DNA from: Hesseltinella vesiculosa
Taxonomy: Eukaryota > Mucoromycota > Mucoromycetes > Mucorales > Cunninghamellaceae
NCBI GenBank assembly: GCA_002104935.1
Contig: MCGT01000009.1
Span: forward strand, 124,001-188,000
DNA: 64,000 bases
Direction of reading: 5' to 3'
The translations under genes were made by a program, and so were the position numbers. Shown piece after piece: positions 54,596 to 64,000 of this stretch (its first letter is position 1; each line of letters begins with the position of its first letter). The notes under the pieces were generated by a model. It was given only the letters and a program-made list of their open reading frames with translations. It made no database searches and was not told where the DNA came from.

Positions 54596-55859
54596 TTATT
54601 GTTGTTGATGCATAAAGTTCTTTCGCATAAATGCAGAGACAGATTCAAACACGACCAGCAGCACACCGCCTCCAGGACCAAGACGCAACACTTTGGCAGT
54701 AAAGCCTCGGTATAAAGCACCCATACTAAAAAAAAAAAAAAAGTCAGACTATATTTTCAGCATGCTTTCACATGATCGATTTCGACTCCGTTTTCTTCCA
54801 CTTTACCCTTCTTCCTTGGCAACGATGGCCAACGAGGGAATGGCCCAATTGTACTTCTTTGGTCCTTCACCCGAATAGCCTTGGATACGGGACTTGACGA
54901 CATCCAGAGGATTGTTCAGAATAGTGCCAAAGGTGCCGCCGAGGGTGCCAGCAATAAAGTTGTTGGCCAGTTGTTCGTTCTTGGTTTGAGCCTTAAGCAA
55001 CATATCCTTGATCTTGAAGATGGTGCCAAAGTAACCGCCGTTCCAGACTGCATGGCGCCACATGGTTGCTTCCAAGCCATTAAAGATTGCCAGCACACCT
55101 TCCTTTTTCATAATAGTAGTGACAGCATTCATGGTGCTGGTGTACTTGGATGCCTGTTGAGGTCAGAAACATGGGTGAGCTTACTTTGATGGGTCCTTTT
55201 CACTGGGCACTTACGTTTCGAGGATCTTGCATGCGCACCTTGACCAGTTCAAAAGGCACAATCAATATGGCTTCAGTGATGCCTGCACTTACACCAGTTG
55301 CAATGGCCAATGGCTGGGTGACCTTTTCTAAGCCAAACATTTTCTTGTACATGATCGTGTACTGTTCATTGGCGGCAAACTTGGTGGCACGCTTGGGGGC
55401 TTCCACAAACACAGGAGCAGCAATACCTCGGTATAATGTTGAAAATCTACAGCTCTTTTTCGTCAGTCCTTCTTGTTCCCGACTTCGTTTCTAGCCTTAC
55501 CCTTCCTTGGAGACAATGCCCTTTAACGTTTCAACGATGCCAACGCTGGCGCCTGAGCTCAGTTGTGCACGTGTTTTGACGACCTGTTATTATTTTGTCA
55601 ACATGAGTCATGAGCTCGGTTCAATACAAACGATCTCCAGGGAAATCCTACTTACATCCAATGGGTAAAAGATACTGATTTCAGAGATACCTAAAAGTAA
55701 GTAAAAAGAAAAAGTTCAGAAATGGTGTGGCAGGCTCCCCACGGTCCCTTCCAAAAAAAGCGTTTCAAGAAAATAAAGTATAAAAAACGACAATGCATTA
55801 CCAGCAATGGCACCGGCCAAGAATTGAAAATGAAAAGGCAAGGGTTGTTCTTGAGCCAT
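54596..55859 (-). CDS. ODC1: Mitochondrial 2-oxodicarboxylate carrier (Odc1/SLC25A21-like)
   Basis: Predicted 294 aa from six exons: 55859-55802, 55690-55656, 55583-55501, 55446-55215, 55153-54807 and 54725-54596. Three carrier repeats show P-L-D-V-V-K-T-R, P-F-E-L-V-K-V-R and P-L-D-V-V-K-S-R, each followed by the E-G / Y-R-G matrix motif. F-Q-F-L-A-G-A-I-A-G opens helix 1. The substrate-contact region E-A-P-K-R-A-T-K-F and G-G-Y-F-G-T are those of oxodicarboxylate carriers, which exchange 2-oxoadipate and 2-oxoglutarate across the inner membrane. Length equals the family norm (about 300). Confidence 0.9.
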
Positions 55860-56014
55860 TGTATTCAGTAATAAAACAATAGAGGGCCACCCAGGTTGGA
55901 AAAAGAGTGAAGAAAGGAAGAACAAAAAAAAAAAAAAAGGTTGCTTTTTTTGATTTCCAAAAACAGCAAGATTATCAGTCACTCTTAGTAATGACTCTTC
56001 AAATACAAAGTACA

Positions 56015-56335
56015 ATATTAGAGTAGAGAAAAGTCATTTCAAAGGTTTCGTTTCTCATTCTTACAAGTGTTGGGATAAATGCCGGAAGAGGGAATCCATG
56101 TAATGTTCACTGACAACAAAAAGTTTAAGAGGTAAGTGGTAGAAGGTAAAAAAAAAAGACTGGATGGGAGGAGGAGATTCCTCGGGTTTCTTCGTTTGTC
56201 ATTTTCGTCAGCTGCTTTTATAGAGTCGAAGGCAATCAATCTCAGTCTACCTGTGGATGAAGACATTGATATGAACATACCGGTAATATACAGAAATTAG
56301 CATAGGCATAGGTAAGCATAGGTAAGCAGGGTAAG
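56015..56335 (+). mobile_element. 3' end of an IS630/Tc1-like transposon (left, plus orientation)
   Basis: Bases 56023-56103 encode the last 26 residues of the transposase found complete to its C-terminus at the right side (V-E-K-S-H-F-K-G-F-V-S-H-S-Y-K then C-W-D-K-C-R-K-R-E-S-M, stop). The next 200 bp are the reverse complement of the right copy. The copy ends in about three GGTAAGCATA-type units near 56300-56335. It starts about 155 bp upstream of the oxodicarboxylate carrier ATG. Confidence 0.82.
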
Positions 56336-56386
56336 CAGCAAACAGCTTTATACATTTTATTATTTTCAAGAAGCACTTAAGGAGAA

Positions 56387-58186
56387 TCAGTTGTGTCGAA
56401 TTTTGATATCGCATGGTTTCTTTCGATTTTTGGACATCGTGAAGAGCTGATCGAACTTTGCCATCGACATAGTGTCGGTACGACGACCCAAAGCCGTTGT
56501 AGTGTCACAGCTAGGGACACAAACTCGATCAAAAACATCAAGCACCTTCATAACCTTGTGCGCGTCAGTGATAAGGCTAGGCAAACTTCCCAGCGAGTCT
56601 GGAATTTTGATATCAGCCAACTCGATCATTCCATACAGTCCGTTGGCAGGTAAGACCAAGAGGTAAAACTTGATCGTTCTGCCTACGATCTGTATACCTA
56701 ACATACCTTCCATCAATTGCACATCAAGAGCTTCCTTGCAGAATATTGTCACTTTCAACAAATCCTTGCATATCAGATAATTGTGTAAACTTTGGCTAAT
56801 AAACACAGCAAGTAATTCAATTAGAATCTTTTCAGGTTTATTAGTACTTCCAAAATTCGAATGAAGAAGAAAAAGAAACTAAGGGAAAATAAAAAAAAAA
56901 AAGGATTTAAGCAATACGACTAGGTGCGGAGTTTATTCGTGCACTTGTCTAATTCTAGAACAAGTCTCCGCACAGTGGATCTCCCTCAGCTTGCATATTT
57001 ATTTCTTCCTGACGCTAATACGCACGAAAGAGCAAAGCATTCTATACACCGTTTACGTCTTAGCTAGGGCGCATGCCACAAATTGTCTTGGTCGTGTGCA
57101 GAAGATTTTGCCTCTCCATATCCTACGCTTGTCGACCATTTTACGCCGCAGGATTTCGTAATGCAGACGTCAGGTCTGCTGCTGGATTCACGCATGGATT
57201 TGGCTTCCAACGTAGACTCATTTGTCCAACGTAAATAGGTTTCATTATCTGGGTCATCAAAAAGCCCAGATAAAAATGGTTCAACCAAAATCTTCCTCCA
57301 TTGGCATAACTGGCAGCTTCATGACCAACAGTCTCAATGCCCTGGCAAATTTGCGGATGTGTGGTTCCAATGGCAATGACTTTACTTTGGTGTCCGCCTG
57401 CTCCCGATCGATTCCTTTCGCTAGTAATTCATCGACAATGGCCAGCAAACTATTGATAGCTTCCAACGGCATTGAGTGTCGCTTGATGCCGTACTTTTTT
57501 TCGATTAAATCGACGGCTGCATTCCAATTCACATATTCAATGAATCCCTTGAAATCGTTGGGATGGCGGCATCGAGTCAATAGAAGAACAGAGGTCGTAG
57601 CCAACGCCAAGTGTACGTGTTCCTCTAGAGAATACTTCCATTTTGAGTTGAAGATAGACAATTGCAGCTGATAAAAAGCATGGGAGAGGTCGAAATCGTT
57701 CACAACTAAATGATCGCCGTCTGGAAGCGAAAACGTTATACCGTCAAACGAGAGTGCTTCACTATGCCGTCTTTTTTGTGTGATTGAACTGGTACTAGCG
57801 TCAATACCATCATACTCTTCACCGCAAGAAGTACCGGCTGGAATGGTGTTGAAGCGGTATTGTTGTTGCTCTTGCTGGTTTTGGGGAAGGAAGTCCTTGT
57901 GCACATCCAGAAAGTGGTTTCCAAGCCCATTCAAATCATCAAAATGGTCAGGACAGCAGGGGCACGCATAATTTTCTTCCACATGGTCACCATCAGCACG
58001 CTGTCGCAAATACAAAAAGCTTTCGTTGTTATATCGCCTTGTTGTGTTTACACGAACTGGAAAATCGTAATCGTGAATATCCTTCAAATGTTCACGTAGG
58101 TTTTGTGGTGAGCTGAACGATCTGGTGCATGCATCGTTATGAAAACAACAATGCAGCAAATACACGATTCGTGGAGGTACAGGCAT
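56387..58186 (-). pseudogene. C2H2 zinc-finger / nuclease-like protein of an expanded Mucorales-type family, broken
   Basis: N-terminus M-P-V-P-P-R-I-V at 58186, then a C/H-rich segment and a canonical finger C-P-C-C-x12-H-x4-H (A-C-P-C-C-P-D-H-F). The first frame stops at 57281 after E-E-D-F. Removing one G there joins it to V-E-P-F-L-S-G-L-F-D-D and R-P-D-V-C-I-T-K...G-Y-G-E-A-K (57288-57064), a D...E-x-K nuclease-like pattern. Repeat R3 (56806-57070) then interrupts it. The C-terminal part resumes with F-C-K-E-A-L-D-V-Q and G-L-Y-G-M-I-E-L, ending at 56387. The lesions could be partly assembly error, but two independent breaks favour a pseudogene. Confidence 0.75.
56806..57070 (+). repeat. 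Repeat R3, uninterrupted copy inside the C2H2 relic
   Basis: About 265 bp, matching two separated pieces at 42170-42258 and 43225-43370. It replaces the stretch between G-Y-G-E-A-K...L-W-H-A and the later K-D-L-L-K-V-T of the interrupted gene. Confidence 0.6.
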
Positions 58187-58250
58187 TTCCAAGTACTTGC
58201 AAGCAAAACGTGCGAAAAGGAAAAGAAACAAAAAAAAAAAAAAATTCAGC

Positions 58251-58809
58251 TCTGCTTACCTATGCTTACCTATGCTTACCTATGCTTACCTATGCTTACC
58301 TATGCCTACCTATGCTTACCTATGCTTACCTATGCTTACCTATGCTTACCTATGCTTACCTATGCCTATATGCCTACCTATGCCTCTATGCCTACCTATG
58401 CTTACCTATGCTTACCTATGCCTCTATGCTTACCTATGCTTACCTATGCTTACCTATGCTTACCTATGCTTACCTATGCTTACCTATGCTTACCTATGCT
58501 TACCTATGCTTACCTATGCTTACCTATGCTTACCTATGCTTACCTATGCTTACCTATGCTTACCTATGCTTACTACCTATGCTTACCTATGCTTACCTAT
58601 GCTTACCTATGCTTACCTATGCTTACCTATGCTTACCTATGCTTACCTATGCTTACCTATGCTTACCTATGCTTACCTATGCTTACCTATGCTTACCTAT
58701 GCTTACCTATGCTTACCTATGCTTACCTATGCTTACCTATGCTTACCTATGCTTACCTATGCTTACCTATGCTTACCTATGCTTACCTATGCTTACCTAT
58801 GCCTATGCT
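58251..58809. repeat. 10-bp minisatellite (TATGCTTACC)n, about 56 units
   Basis: Nearly exact decanucleotide array. A few variants (TATGCCTACC, TATGCCTATA, CCTCTATG) cluster in units 5-20 and one TACTACC variant lies at about 58572. Because 10 is not a multiple of 3, all plus frames stay open and encode the same decapeptide cycle, so the apparent proteins are artefacts. On the minus strand the unit reads GGTAAGCATA. It borders the right transposon end and lies just upstream of the C2H2 relic start. Confidence 0.97.
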
Positions 58810-59092
58810 AATTTCTGTATATTATGTTCATATCAATGTCTTCATCCACAGGTAGACTGAGATTGATTGCCTTCGACTCTATAAAGCAGCTGACGAAAAT
58901 GACAAACGAAGAAACCCGAGGAATCTCCTCCTCCCATCCAGTCTTTTTTTTTTACCTTCTACCACTTACCTCTTAAACTTTTTGTTGTCAGTGACCATTA
59001 CATGGATTCCCTCTTCCGGCATTTATCCCAACACTTGTAAGAATGAGAAACGAAACCTTTGAAGTGACTTTTCTCTACACTATTACAGGCTT
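58810..59092 (-). mobile_element. 3' end of an IS630/Tc1-like transposon (right, minus orientation), inverted relative to the left copy
   Basis: Reverse complement of 56015-56300, including the transposase C-terminus and the following non-coding part (CAGTCTACCTGTGGATGAAG and related blocks). It is continuous with the longer transposase remnant up to 59345. Confidence 0.85.
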
Positions 59093-59345
59093 CCGTAATT
59101 CTTTTTGATTAAGTGTCTTCCTGCAAAAACCTATGGCGCTTCACCTTGCTTTTTGCCACGGCCCAGAATTGTTCTATTGGGTTAAGCTCAGGAGAATAAG
59201 GAGGGAGATACACGCATTTGCATCCTCGATATTCAATGTATTTCTTTATGTTTTCATGCGTATGAATTGGTGCATTATCCATAACTATGTAATGACCCTT
59301 CATATGCGGGTATTTTTTTATTTTTTTTTTTTGCCAGTGGAGCAA
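58998..59345 (-). pseudogene. IS630/Tc1-mariner-like DDE transposase, 5'-truncated with nonsense codon
   Basis: Visible part: K-G-H-Y-I-V-M-D-N-A-P-I-H-T-H (second catalytic Asp), then Y-L-P-P-Y-S-P-E-L-N-P-I-E-Q-F-W (third catalytic acidic residue in N-P-I-E). An in-frame TAA at 59109-59111 follows L-Q-E-D-T. Beyond it the frame continues S-K-R-I-T-E-A-C-N-S-V and ends at a natural TAA at 58998-59000. The N-terminal helix-turn-helix and first Asp are missing. The stop probably arose from a single base change of a Leu codon. Confidence 0.85.
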
Positions 59346-59851
59346 TTTAGTGCGTTTAGTGATGTGTTCGTGTCAGACTTTATGACTGGCAGCACTATTT
59401 TTTTTCTTTTGCAGCATGACCCTGGCGATTCGTGACGGACAAGTGATTGGCCCGGCAAATTGTGATGGAATAGATCAGACAGGTTGTTGGGTGTTTTGGA
59501 ACATCATTGCATTCGATTAAAATGGACAACGGTTTGAGGTATTTTTTCTTTACTTCGACAATGGGAACATCTTGAGATCAAGGGACCGATCCATGAACCT
59601 CGATCACAAGGAACCACGTGCTCTCCTCTGGTAAGCTTTGGCCTCTTTTTTTTTTTTTGAAAGAAGCCCGAAGGGGTGTGACTCACGTGAATTACTGAAT
59701 AATATTGTAAAACAGGCGAAGAAATTCTCATGCACGCACACCCATTGATACTATCCATGTGGAGACGCTTTTTTTTTTTCATTAAATGTTTACGGAAAAA
59801 AAAAATAAAAGGTCGTGCTATTTCTACAGGGAGGGGACGGGAGAGAGATAC
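59346..59851. other. Spacer right of the transposon remnant
   Basis: No gene was recognised. It contains CACGTG at 59615-59620 and TCACGTGA at 59682-59689. A block near 59350-59405 (TGCGTTTAGTGAT ... GACTGGCAGCACTATTTTTTTT, shortened) resembles 47710-47765 upstream of NOP15. Confidence 0.45.
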
Positions 59852-61031
59852 CTAGCCTTCTTTGGCGGCATCGGTGGCGTCAAAGAGGACAGTTTCCTTG
59901 CTGGCATCATTGGTGATGTTGGTGATGGGGTGGGTAGGGGTAGAGGGGGCAGAAGGGATGGAGGCGGCAGGTTTGGACAGGCGCATATCCAAGGCGCGCA
60001 AGGCTAGTGCTCGACGACGTTCAGCTTCGGCCCGGGCAGTGCCAGGAGCAGGGCGGGTTTCCATATCGTACATGGTCGAGGGTTGGCGACCATAAGCTGG
60101 GCACAGATGCAGCTTGACAAAGACACGATGGACATGGTTTGCAGCAAAGCCTATGATTGGATGTAAAAAGTCGGGGAAGAAAGTGACAAGAGCAAAAGCT
60201 TCGCTTTGGTCTCCTTGGATGCCATCTTGGACGCGGAAAAAGCGGATGTAGACCCAGCCGACGACCCAGCCGACATTGACCAAGTTGTAAAAGACAAGGG
60301 CTTGGAAGAAAGCCAGGCACAGGATACTGATGAACGTGGCAATGCCAATGAGATGTTTGACCCGGATGGAGAACACGCCACCAAACAGAGAGAGACGATG
60401 TTCAGGTACAAGGTACTTGAAGGCTACAAGGAATGCTGAAAATACGCCTGCCATGCCATTGATTTGGGTGTCGTACAAATAGTTGTCGTCGCCAGTCAGA
60501 TAAAAGGTCATGATCATGCCCAACCACGTCACGAAGTTTGTCACGATGCCGGATATCAAGATAAATTTCAGTAATTCGCGGCTACCCCATACACGTTCCA
60601 AATATTTGCCGCAGAGTAATAGGACTACCATCGATAGTGTAAACTAGAAATATCATTTTAAACAAGGGGGTAAGTCAGGGCATTTGGTTCATCAGAAAGT
60701 TGCAAAATCATATTACCATCAACAACGTATTTTCAAAAAAAAGACTAGTGGCCAACGTCCAAGGTGCATAGAGCAATCTACAGGTAAAAGAATAAAATAA
60801 AATGGCAAAGAAGAAAGGAAAAGCATCAGTCATTGAACCTTCAAGTCATTCGCATTACAAGCCAGGGACTAGCCCAATTAATGGACAGTGCGTGTGTTCC
60901 AAAGGGGTATCAGATTCTAAGCTTTGGCGATAAACATAAATGGAGCCAAGGCCGGATGCAACAACAACACATGATAGCAAGGTTTTTGTCAAGGCTGGTA
61001 CATTGCTGATCACTGTTTTCCACGACGACAT
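59852..61031 (-). CDS. TMEM115: TMEM115-like Golgi membrane protein (rhomboid-like fold, DUF1751)
   Basis: Predicted 341 aa from exons 61031-60859, 60777-60717 and 60643-59852. About five to six hydrophobic segments are present. Family motifs are Y-A-P-W-T-L-A-T, C-G-K-Y-L-E-R-V-W-G-S-R-E-L-L-K-F, L-V-A-F-K-Y-L-V-P-E-H-R-L-S-L-F and V-Y-I-R-F-F...G-D-Q-S-E-A-F. The cytosolic C-terminus is Ala/Pro/Thr-rich. TMEM115 family members lack the rhomboid Ser-His dyad and take part in Golgi-to-ER retrograde traffic in animals. The yeast relative is uncharacterised. A 20-codon upstream in-frame extension (ATG at 61091) is possible but less likely. Confidence 0.8.
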
Positions 61032-61605
61032 TGTGAGATGCTTAGAGAAAAAAGAAGGATTGAAAAAAATTGAAAAAATGTGCCCAGCCAAAAAGAGGAA
61101 GTGCCGAAATCAAACTCAAAAGGATCCTCCTTTTCTTGGTTTGCCGCCACTGCTTTCAACATGTTTGCCTCTTTTTCTTGTACCATGAATTCAGACCTTG
61201 CCCGGGGTCGATACAGCAGCTGCTAATTTTTATGCTTCTGCTCAAGGACTGCATCAAACGACTGCGAGAAAGAAAAAATGGCGGAGTTCAGATGTATGAA
61301 AATGAGGATGCAAACCTCTTGTCTCGTTTATCGATCAGAGTGAGCATGTCATGTGTGCCAGGTAGCCAAAGGACTGCGGTGATCTCAAGGTGATCAGTCT
61401 CCTGCACTCGCAAGTTTTCTTGGAGCAATTTTTTTTATTGTTTTTCCGTTTTTGAAAAAAAAAAAAAATAAAATGATAAAGATGAAGAGGGTTATTCATA
61501 ATGAGGTTTAGGACAAAAAAAAAAGTGCTGGCTACAAAATGTAAACAGGAAAAAAAAAAAAAAAAACATAAAGCTAAATAATAAAAGAGATCACTTCTTC
61601 TGGAA

Positions 61606-61647
<42 letters not shown>

Positions 61648-61664
61648 AAGGGGGAGTGGCGAGA
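61032..61664. other. Spacer between the TMEM115-like and cyclin genes
   Basis: It holds the TMEM115-like promoter and the cyclin 3' region. Several A-runs are present, the longest A36 at 61609-61644. No gene was recognised. Confidence 0.45.
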
Positions 61665-62810
61665 TTAAATCAGATAGTTTGTTGTGCGTAATCCAGGGGG
61701 AGGGACGATGTTGGATTGGCGTTGATAGGGATGGAAGCCATGCGAGTAAAAGGAGTCGGCGTAGCGGTCGCTATAGCGGCCACAGGAGGGGGCAAAGCGG
61801 TAACCAGAGCCGGTCTGCATGACGGGCGGGATGGCAAGTTCCTGTTGTTTTTGCTGATAATACCGAGGGAAAGAACGGCGGTATCGTTGCTGGTGTTGTT
61901 GTTGCTGTTGAAGAGCATGCAGGTGGTACTGGGGCTGGGATTCCATTGGCAGACGGGTGGCGTTGACGGGGGGCCATTGTTTTTGATCTTCGGCCTGGCG
62001 AAGGGACTGCTCCCTTTGCATCAGTTGGAAGAGGTCATCGACGGTGTCGTCGTCATCATCGCCATGCTGAGAGGCATCGCTGTCGCTGGAGTAATAACCA
62101 TCGAAGACGGCAGAAGCAGGGGAGGCCGGCTTGGCAAAGTCGTCGGTGATGGGGTTGGGAGAAGCGACACCGAGTTTTTGCAACAGGGCTTGATGATGAT
62201 GGAAAGGTAAGTCCAGGCGAAGTTGTTGGCGGCAGCTATCCAAGGAACGTTTCCATTGCGTGTAGTCTTGATCACGTACAAAGAGGCTGTAGTCCAGGGC
62301 TTCAAGGAATTCACTTTCCATGATGTTCAAGTCTTGAATGTTCATGCCACTGACTTCCGACCAGGTTTTGTTGGTGAAGGTGTTGTCGTCCAAGAACTTA
62401 TTGGCGAGCATCAGAGCCACAATGAAGAGGCGGTATTCGGAGCCTTCGGCGCCTTCGATGGAGGGGTTGGCACGCAACAGATTGGCTATGTAACCCAGGG
62501 CAAGGTACACAGCCGATTCAGTGAGTTGAGTGGCATTCAAGACTTGGAGACAGAAGCGTTTGAAAGCTGGGCTAGCAAACGAAGGTCGAGTCTTGGCATG
62601 GTTACGGGCATGCCACATCAAGTACACAATGGTTGCACTAAAGTCAGACAAGGAAGGGGCCACAGGGCTCCCGGGAGACAAATCCAAGAGGGAGCTTGCT
62701 GCTTCTTGACTAGGAAGCCAACAAGTATCCTTGTTGGGGTAGTAAAAAGAAGGTGCAAACACCGGCTTGGCGGGGAAAAGTGTATACGGTTGAGCACAAG
62801 GCATCATCAT
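61665..62810 (-). CDS. Cyclin of the Pho80/PCL type
   Basis: Predicted 381 aa in one coding exon from the ATG at 62810. The cyclin box lies at about residues 55-185: A-T-I-V-Y-L-M-W-H-A-R, F-C-L-Q-V-L-N-A-T-Q-L-T-E-S-A-V-Y-L-A-L-G-Y-I, F-I-V-A-L-M-L-A-N-K-F-L-D-D-N-T-F-T-N-K-T-W and N-I-M-E-S-E-F-L-E-A-L-D-Y. This is the Pho80/Pcl class that activates Pho85-type CDKs. The C-terminal half is acidic, then Gln-rich and disordered. A GTAAGT..CCGTTAG segment (about 62895-62815) immediately before the ATG looks like a 5'-UTR intron. Confidence 0.85.
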   Translation of the reverse strand: MMMPCAQPYTLFPAKPVFAPSFYYPNKDTCWLPSQEAASSLLDLSPGSPVAPSLSDFSATIVYLMWHARNHAKTRPSFASPAFKRFCLQVLNATQLTESAVYLALGYIANLLRANPSIEGAEGSEYRLFIVALMLANKFLDDNTFTNKTWSEVSGMNIQDLNIMESEFLEALDYSLFVRDQDYTQWKRSLDSCRQQLRLDLPFHHHQALLQKLGVASPNPITDDFAKPASPASAVFDGYYSSDSDASQHGDDDDDTVDDLFQLMQREQSLRQAEDQKQWPPVNATRLPMESQPQYHLHALQQQQQHQQRYRRSFPRYYQQKQQELAIPPVMQTGSGYRFAPSCGRYSDRYADSFYSHGFHPYQRQSNIVPPPGLRTTNYLI

Positions 62811-63645
62811 AAAACTAACGGTTGAATCACACAAAAAAAAACAGAGGGATGAGTTCGACTGACTGGCAACATTTTGTTTTATCATGCGACTTACCACAAA
62901 GGATTAAAAGAGGGGTAAAGAAAGAGAAACAGTCAAGTTGCCCTTTCTTTGATAAACAAAAAGTTTTGTAGTGTGAGCGAGACGATAAGTTCCTAAAGAA
63001 CAAAACGTAAAACCCAAAGGAAAATAAAAAAAAGGTGCTTTTTTTTATTTTCTTTCCTCCTTTTCTTTTTTTTTTTTTGGATAGATCCTCTTTATACAAT
63101 CAAAAGATGATTCGTAAAAAGAGAGAGGCAATCGATAAAAAAAAAATCAACGAAAGAAAAAGAGTGTAAAAAAAGAAAAAGATGAAAGAGGGGGAGTGTG
63201 GAAAGAAGAAGAAGAAAAAAAAACAAAAAAAAAAAAAAATTGTTTTTTTTTCAAAAGCAAGCTTTGGGGCCATCAGCCACCTGATTGGCCCATTTGTTGA
63301 AAAAAGTCAAAAAAGAAGCCAAATGAAAATAAATAAAAAGGAACCAATTTTCCTTTTTATTATCATGGCAACCTTTTGGAAGACGATTGGTTTCAAAAAG
63401 GACATGGTCTTTTGTAACCATAGAAAATTGTTCAAGCGACCATGTGGTTCATTTTTTGATGGCAGAAAAGAGCGGAAAAAAAAAGGGGTCCCTTTTTTTT
63501 TTTTTTTTTTTTTCCCTCGGCAAAAAGGGGATCTGCGGCAGGTGTTCCAGCTGTGACCTTTTTTTCTTTTTTTTTTTCAGCTCACCAGCGATCATCCAAC
63601 CTTTCGTCGAGAGGCGTCACGTGATCAAAATGCAGAAAAGTTGGT
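62811..63645. promoter_or_regulatory. Upstream region of the cyclin gene
   Basis: 835 bp, very rich in A- and T-runs, including T23 near 63490-63512. A perfect TCACGTGA lies at 63617-63624. No gene was recognised. Confidence 0.45.
63617..63624. promoter_or_regulatory. TCACGTGA E-box between the cyclin and coiled-coil genes
   Basis: Perfect palindrome with CACGTG core, about 800 bp upstream of the PCL-type cyclin and within 25 bp of the 3' end of the neighbouring gene. Pho4-like factors bind this core in yeast. The link to a PHO-type cyclin is suggestive only. Confidence 0.3.
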
Positions 63646-64000
63646 TTATAAATGTGTAGGGAAGAATTCCGATACAGGCGATGAAGAATCAGTCGTATTA
63701 TCACTAGGAGGCATTGGGAAAGAATGGTCGGATAAAAGGGCCATGGCTAATAGAGTGGGTGAATAAATGATCCATTAAGGTTTTTTTTTTTTCTACCTTG
63801 AACTTCCATTTTTTCAAAGTCTTTTTCAAGCTGCGTAACAATCAAATCCTTCATCATTAACTCGTTTTTCAGCACTTGAATGTCTTCTTCCTTATCCCTG
63901 ATTAAAAGTTGTAAATCGTTCTTTTCTTCGTTGGCCATGGCAAGCTTCTCGACCATCTGATGATTTTCCTGTTGTAATTTGGTGGTCATATTGGTACCCG
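63646..64000 (-). CDS. Coiled-coil protein, 3' exons only
   Basis: The last exon is 63746-63646 and the preceding exon runs from 63797 to beyond the window edge. The visible 68 residues of the upstream exon are heptad-like (L-Q-Q-E-N-H-Q-M-V-E-K-L, D-K-E-E-D-I-Q-V-L-K-N-E-L), a coiled coil. The final exon encodes a Ser/Thr/Pro-rich tail (M-P-P-S-D-N-T-T-D-S-S) ending F-F-P-T-H-L. Splice sites G|GTAGAA and TATTAG are in frame. The family cannot be told from this part. Confidence 0.65.

Noticed and set aside
58251..58809. CRISPR-like array
   Set aside because: The repeat is 10 bp with no unique spacers and lies in a eukaryotic genome. It is a minisatellite.
58129..58860. Three overlapping ~200-240-codon repeat proteins over the minisatellite
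   Set aside because: A 10-bp repeat without stops is open in every plus frame. The proteins are identical decapeptide cycles with no independent support.

Overview
The window is nuclear DNA from a filamentous fungus. Most genes are split by short introns (about 50-80 nt, GT..AG), proteins are eukaryotic, and poly-A/T runs of 10-36 nt are common in introns and spacers. The mixture of gene families (Grainyhead/CP2 factor, animal-like type IIC P-type ATPase, queuosine salvage, CHCH-type Mic19, and a C2H2 plus nuclease-like family that I know from Mucorales) points to an early-diverging fungus, most likely Mucoromycota/Mucorales. That placement is inference, not a database result.

Layout. 1-17 kb is compact housekeeping sequence: end of an oxysterol-binding protein, NAN1/UTP17, FES1, a Grainyhead/CP2 factor, GEP3/MTG3, a tandem non-coding repeat (R1, 8.37-9.2 kb), an FAD monooxygenase, an NTF2-like protein, a CENP-L homologue, a coiled-coil protein, NAF1 and MIC19. 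17-35 kb holds PMA1 (plasma-membrane H+-ATPase), QNG1, ORC3, a Sel1/MYND protein, a secreted proline-rich protein, a GATA factor, a Mg-chelatase/MoxR-like protein and the MBOAT acyltransferase ALE1. 34.8-46.4 kb is an accessory stretch: two repeat families (R1, R2), a third (R3) split by R2, a type IIC cation ATPase, a broken acyl-CoA dehydrogenase and a 926-bp near-perfect palindrome. 46.4-56 kb is again ordinary: an SDR-type reductase, NOP15, a GNAT acetyltransferase, an M20 amidohydrolase, a PPR-like protein and an oxodicarboxylate carrier. 56.0-59.35 kb is a composite structure: two copies of the 3' end of an IS630/Tc1-like transposon in opposite orientation enclose a broken C2H2/nuclease-like gene and a 10-bp minisatellite of about 56 units. 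The window closes with a TMEM115-like Golgi protein, a Pho80/PCL-type cyclin and the 3' exons of a coiled-coil gene that runs off the right edge.

Functional threads. Ribosome biogenesis is represented three times (NAN1, NAF1, NOP15), mitochondria four times (GEP3, MIC19, the oxodicarboxylate carrier, the PPR-like protein), and plasma-membrane cation transport twice (PMA1 and the type IIC ATPase, about 15 kb apart). Several pairs are head to head over short spacers (NAN1/FES1 163 bp, NAF1/MIC19 254 bp, ORC3/MYND 179 bp) and probably share promoters. Exon boundaries were derived by hand from splice consensus, reading frame and remembered family sequence. All coordinates for multi-exon genes are start-codon to stop-codon, with exons listed in the evidence.
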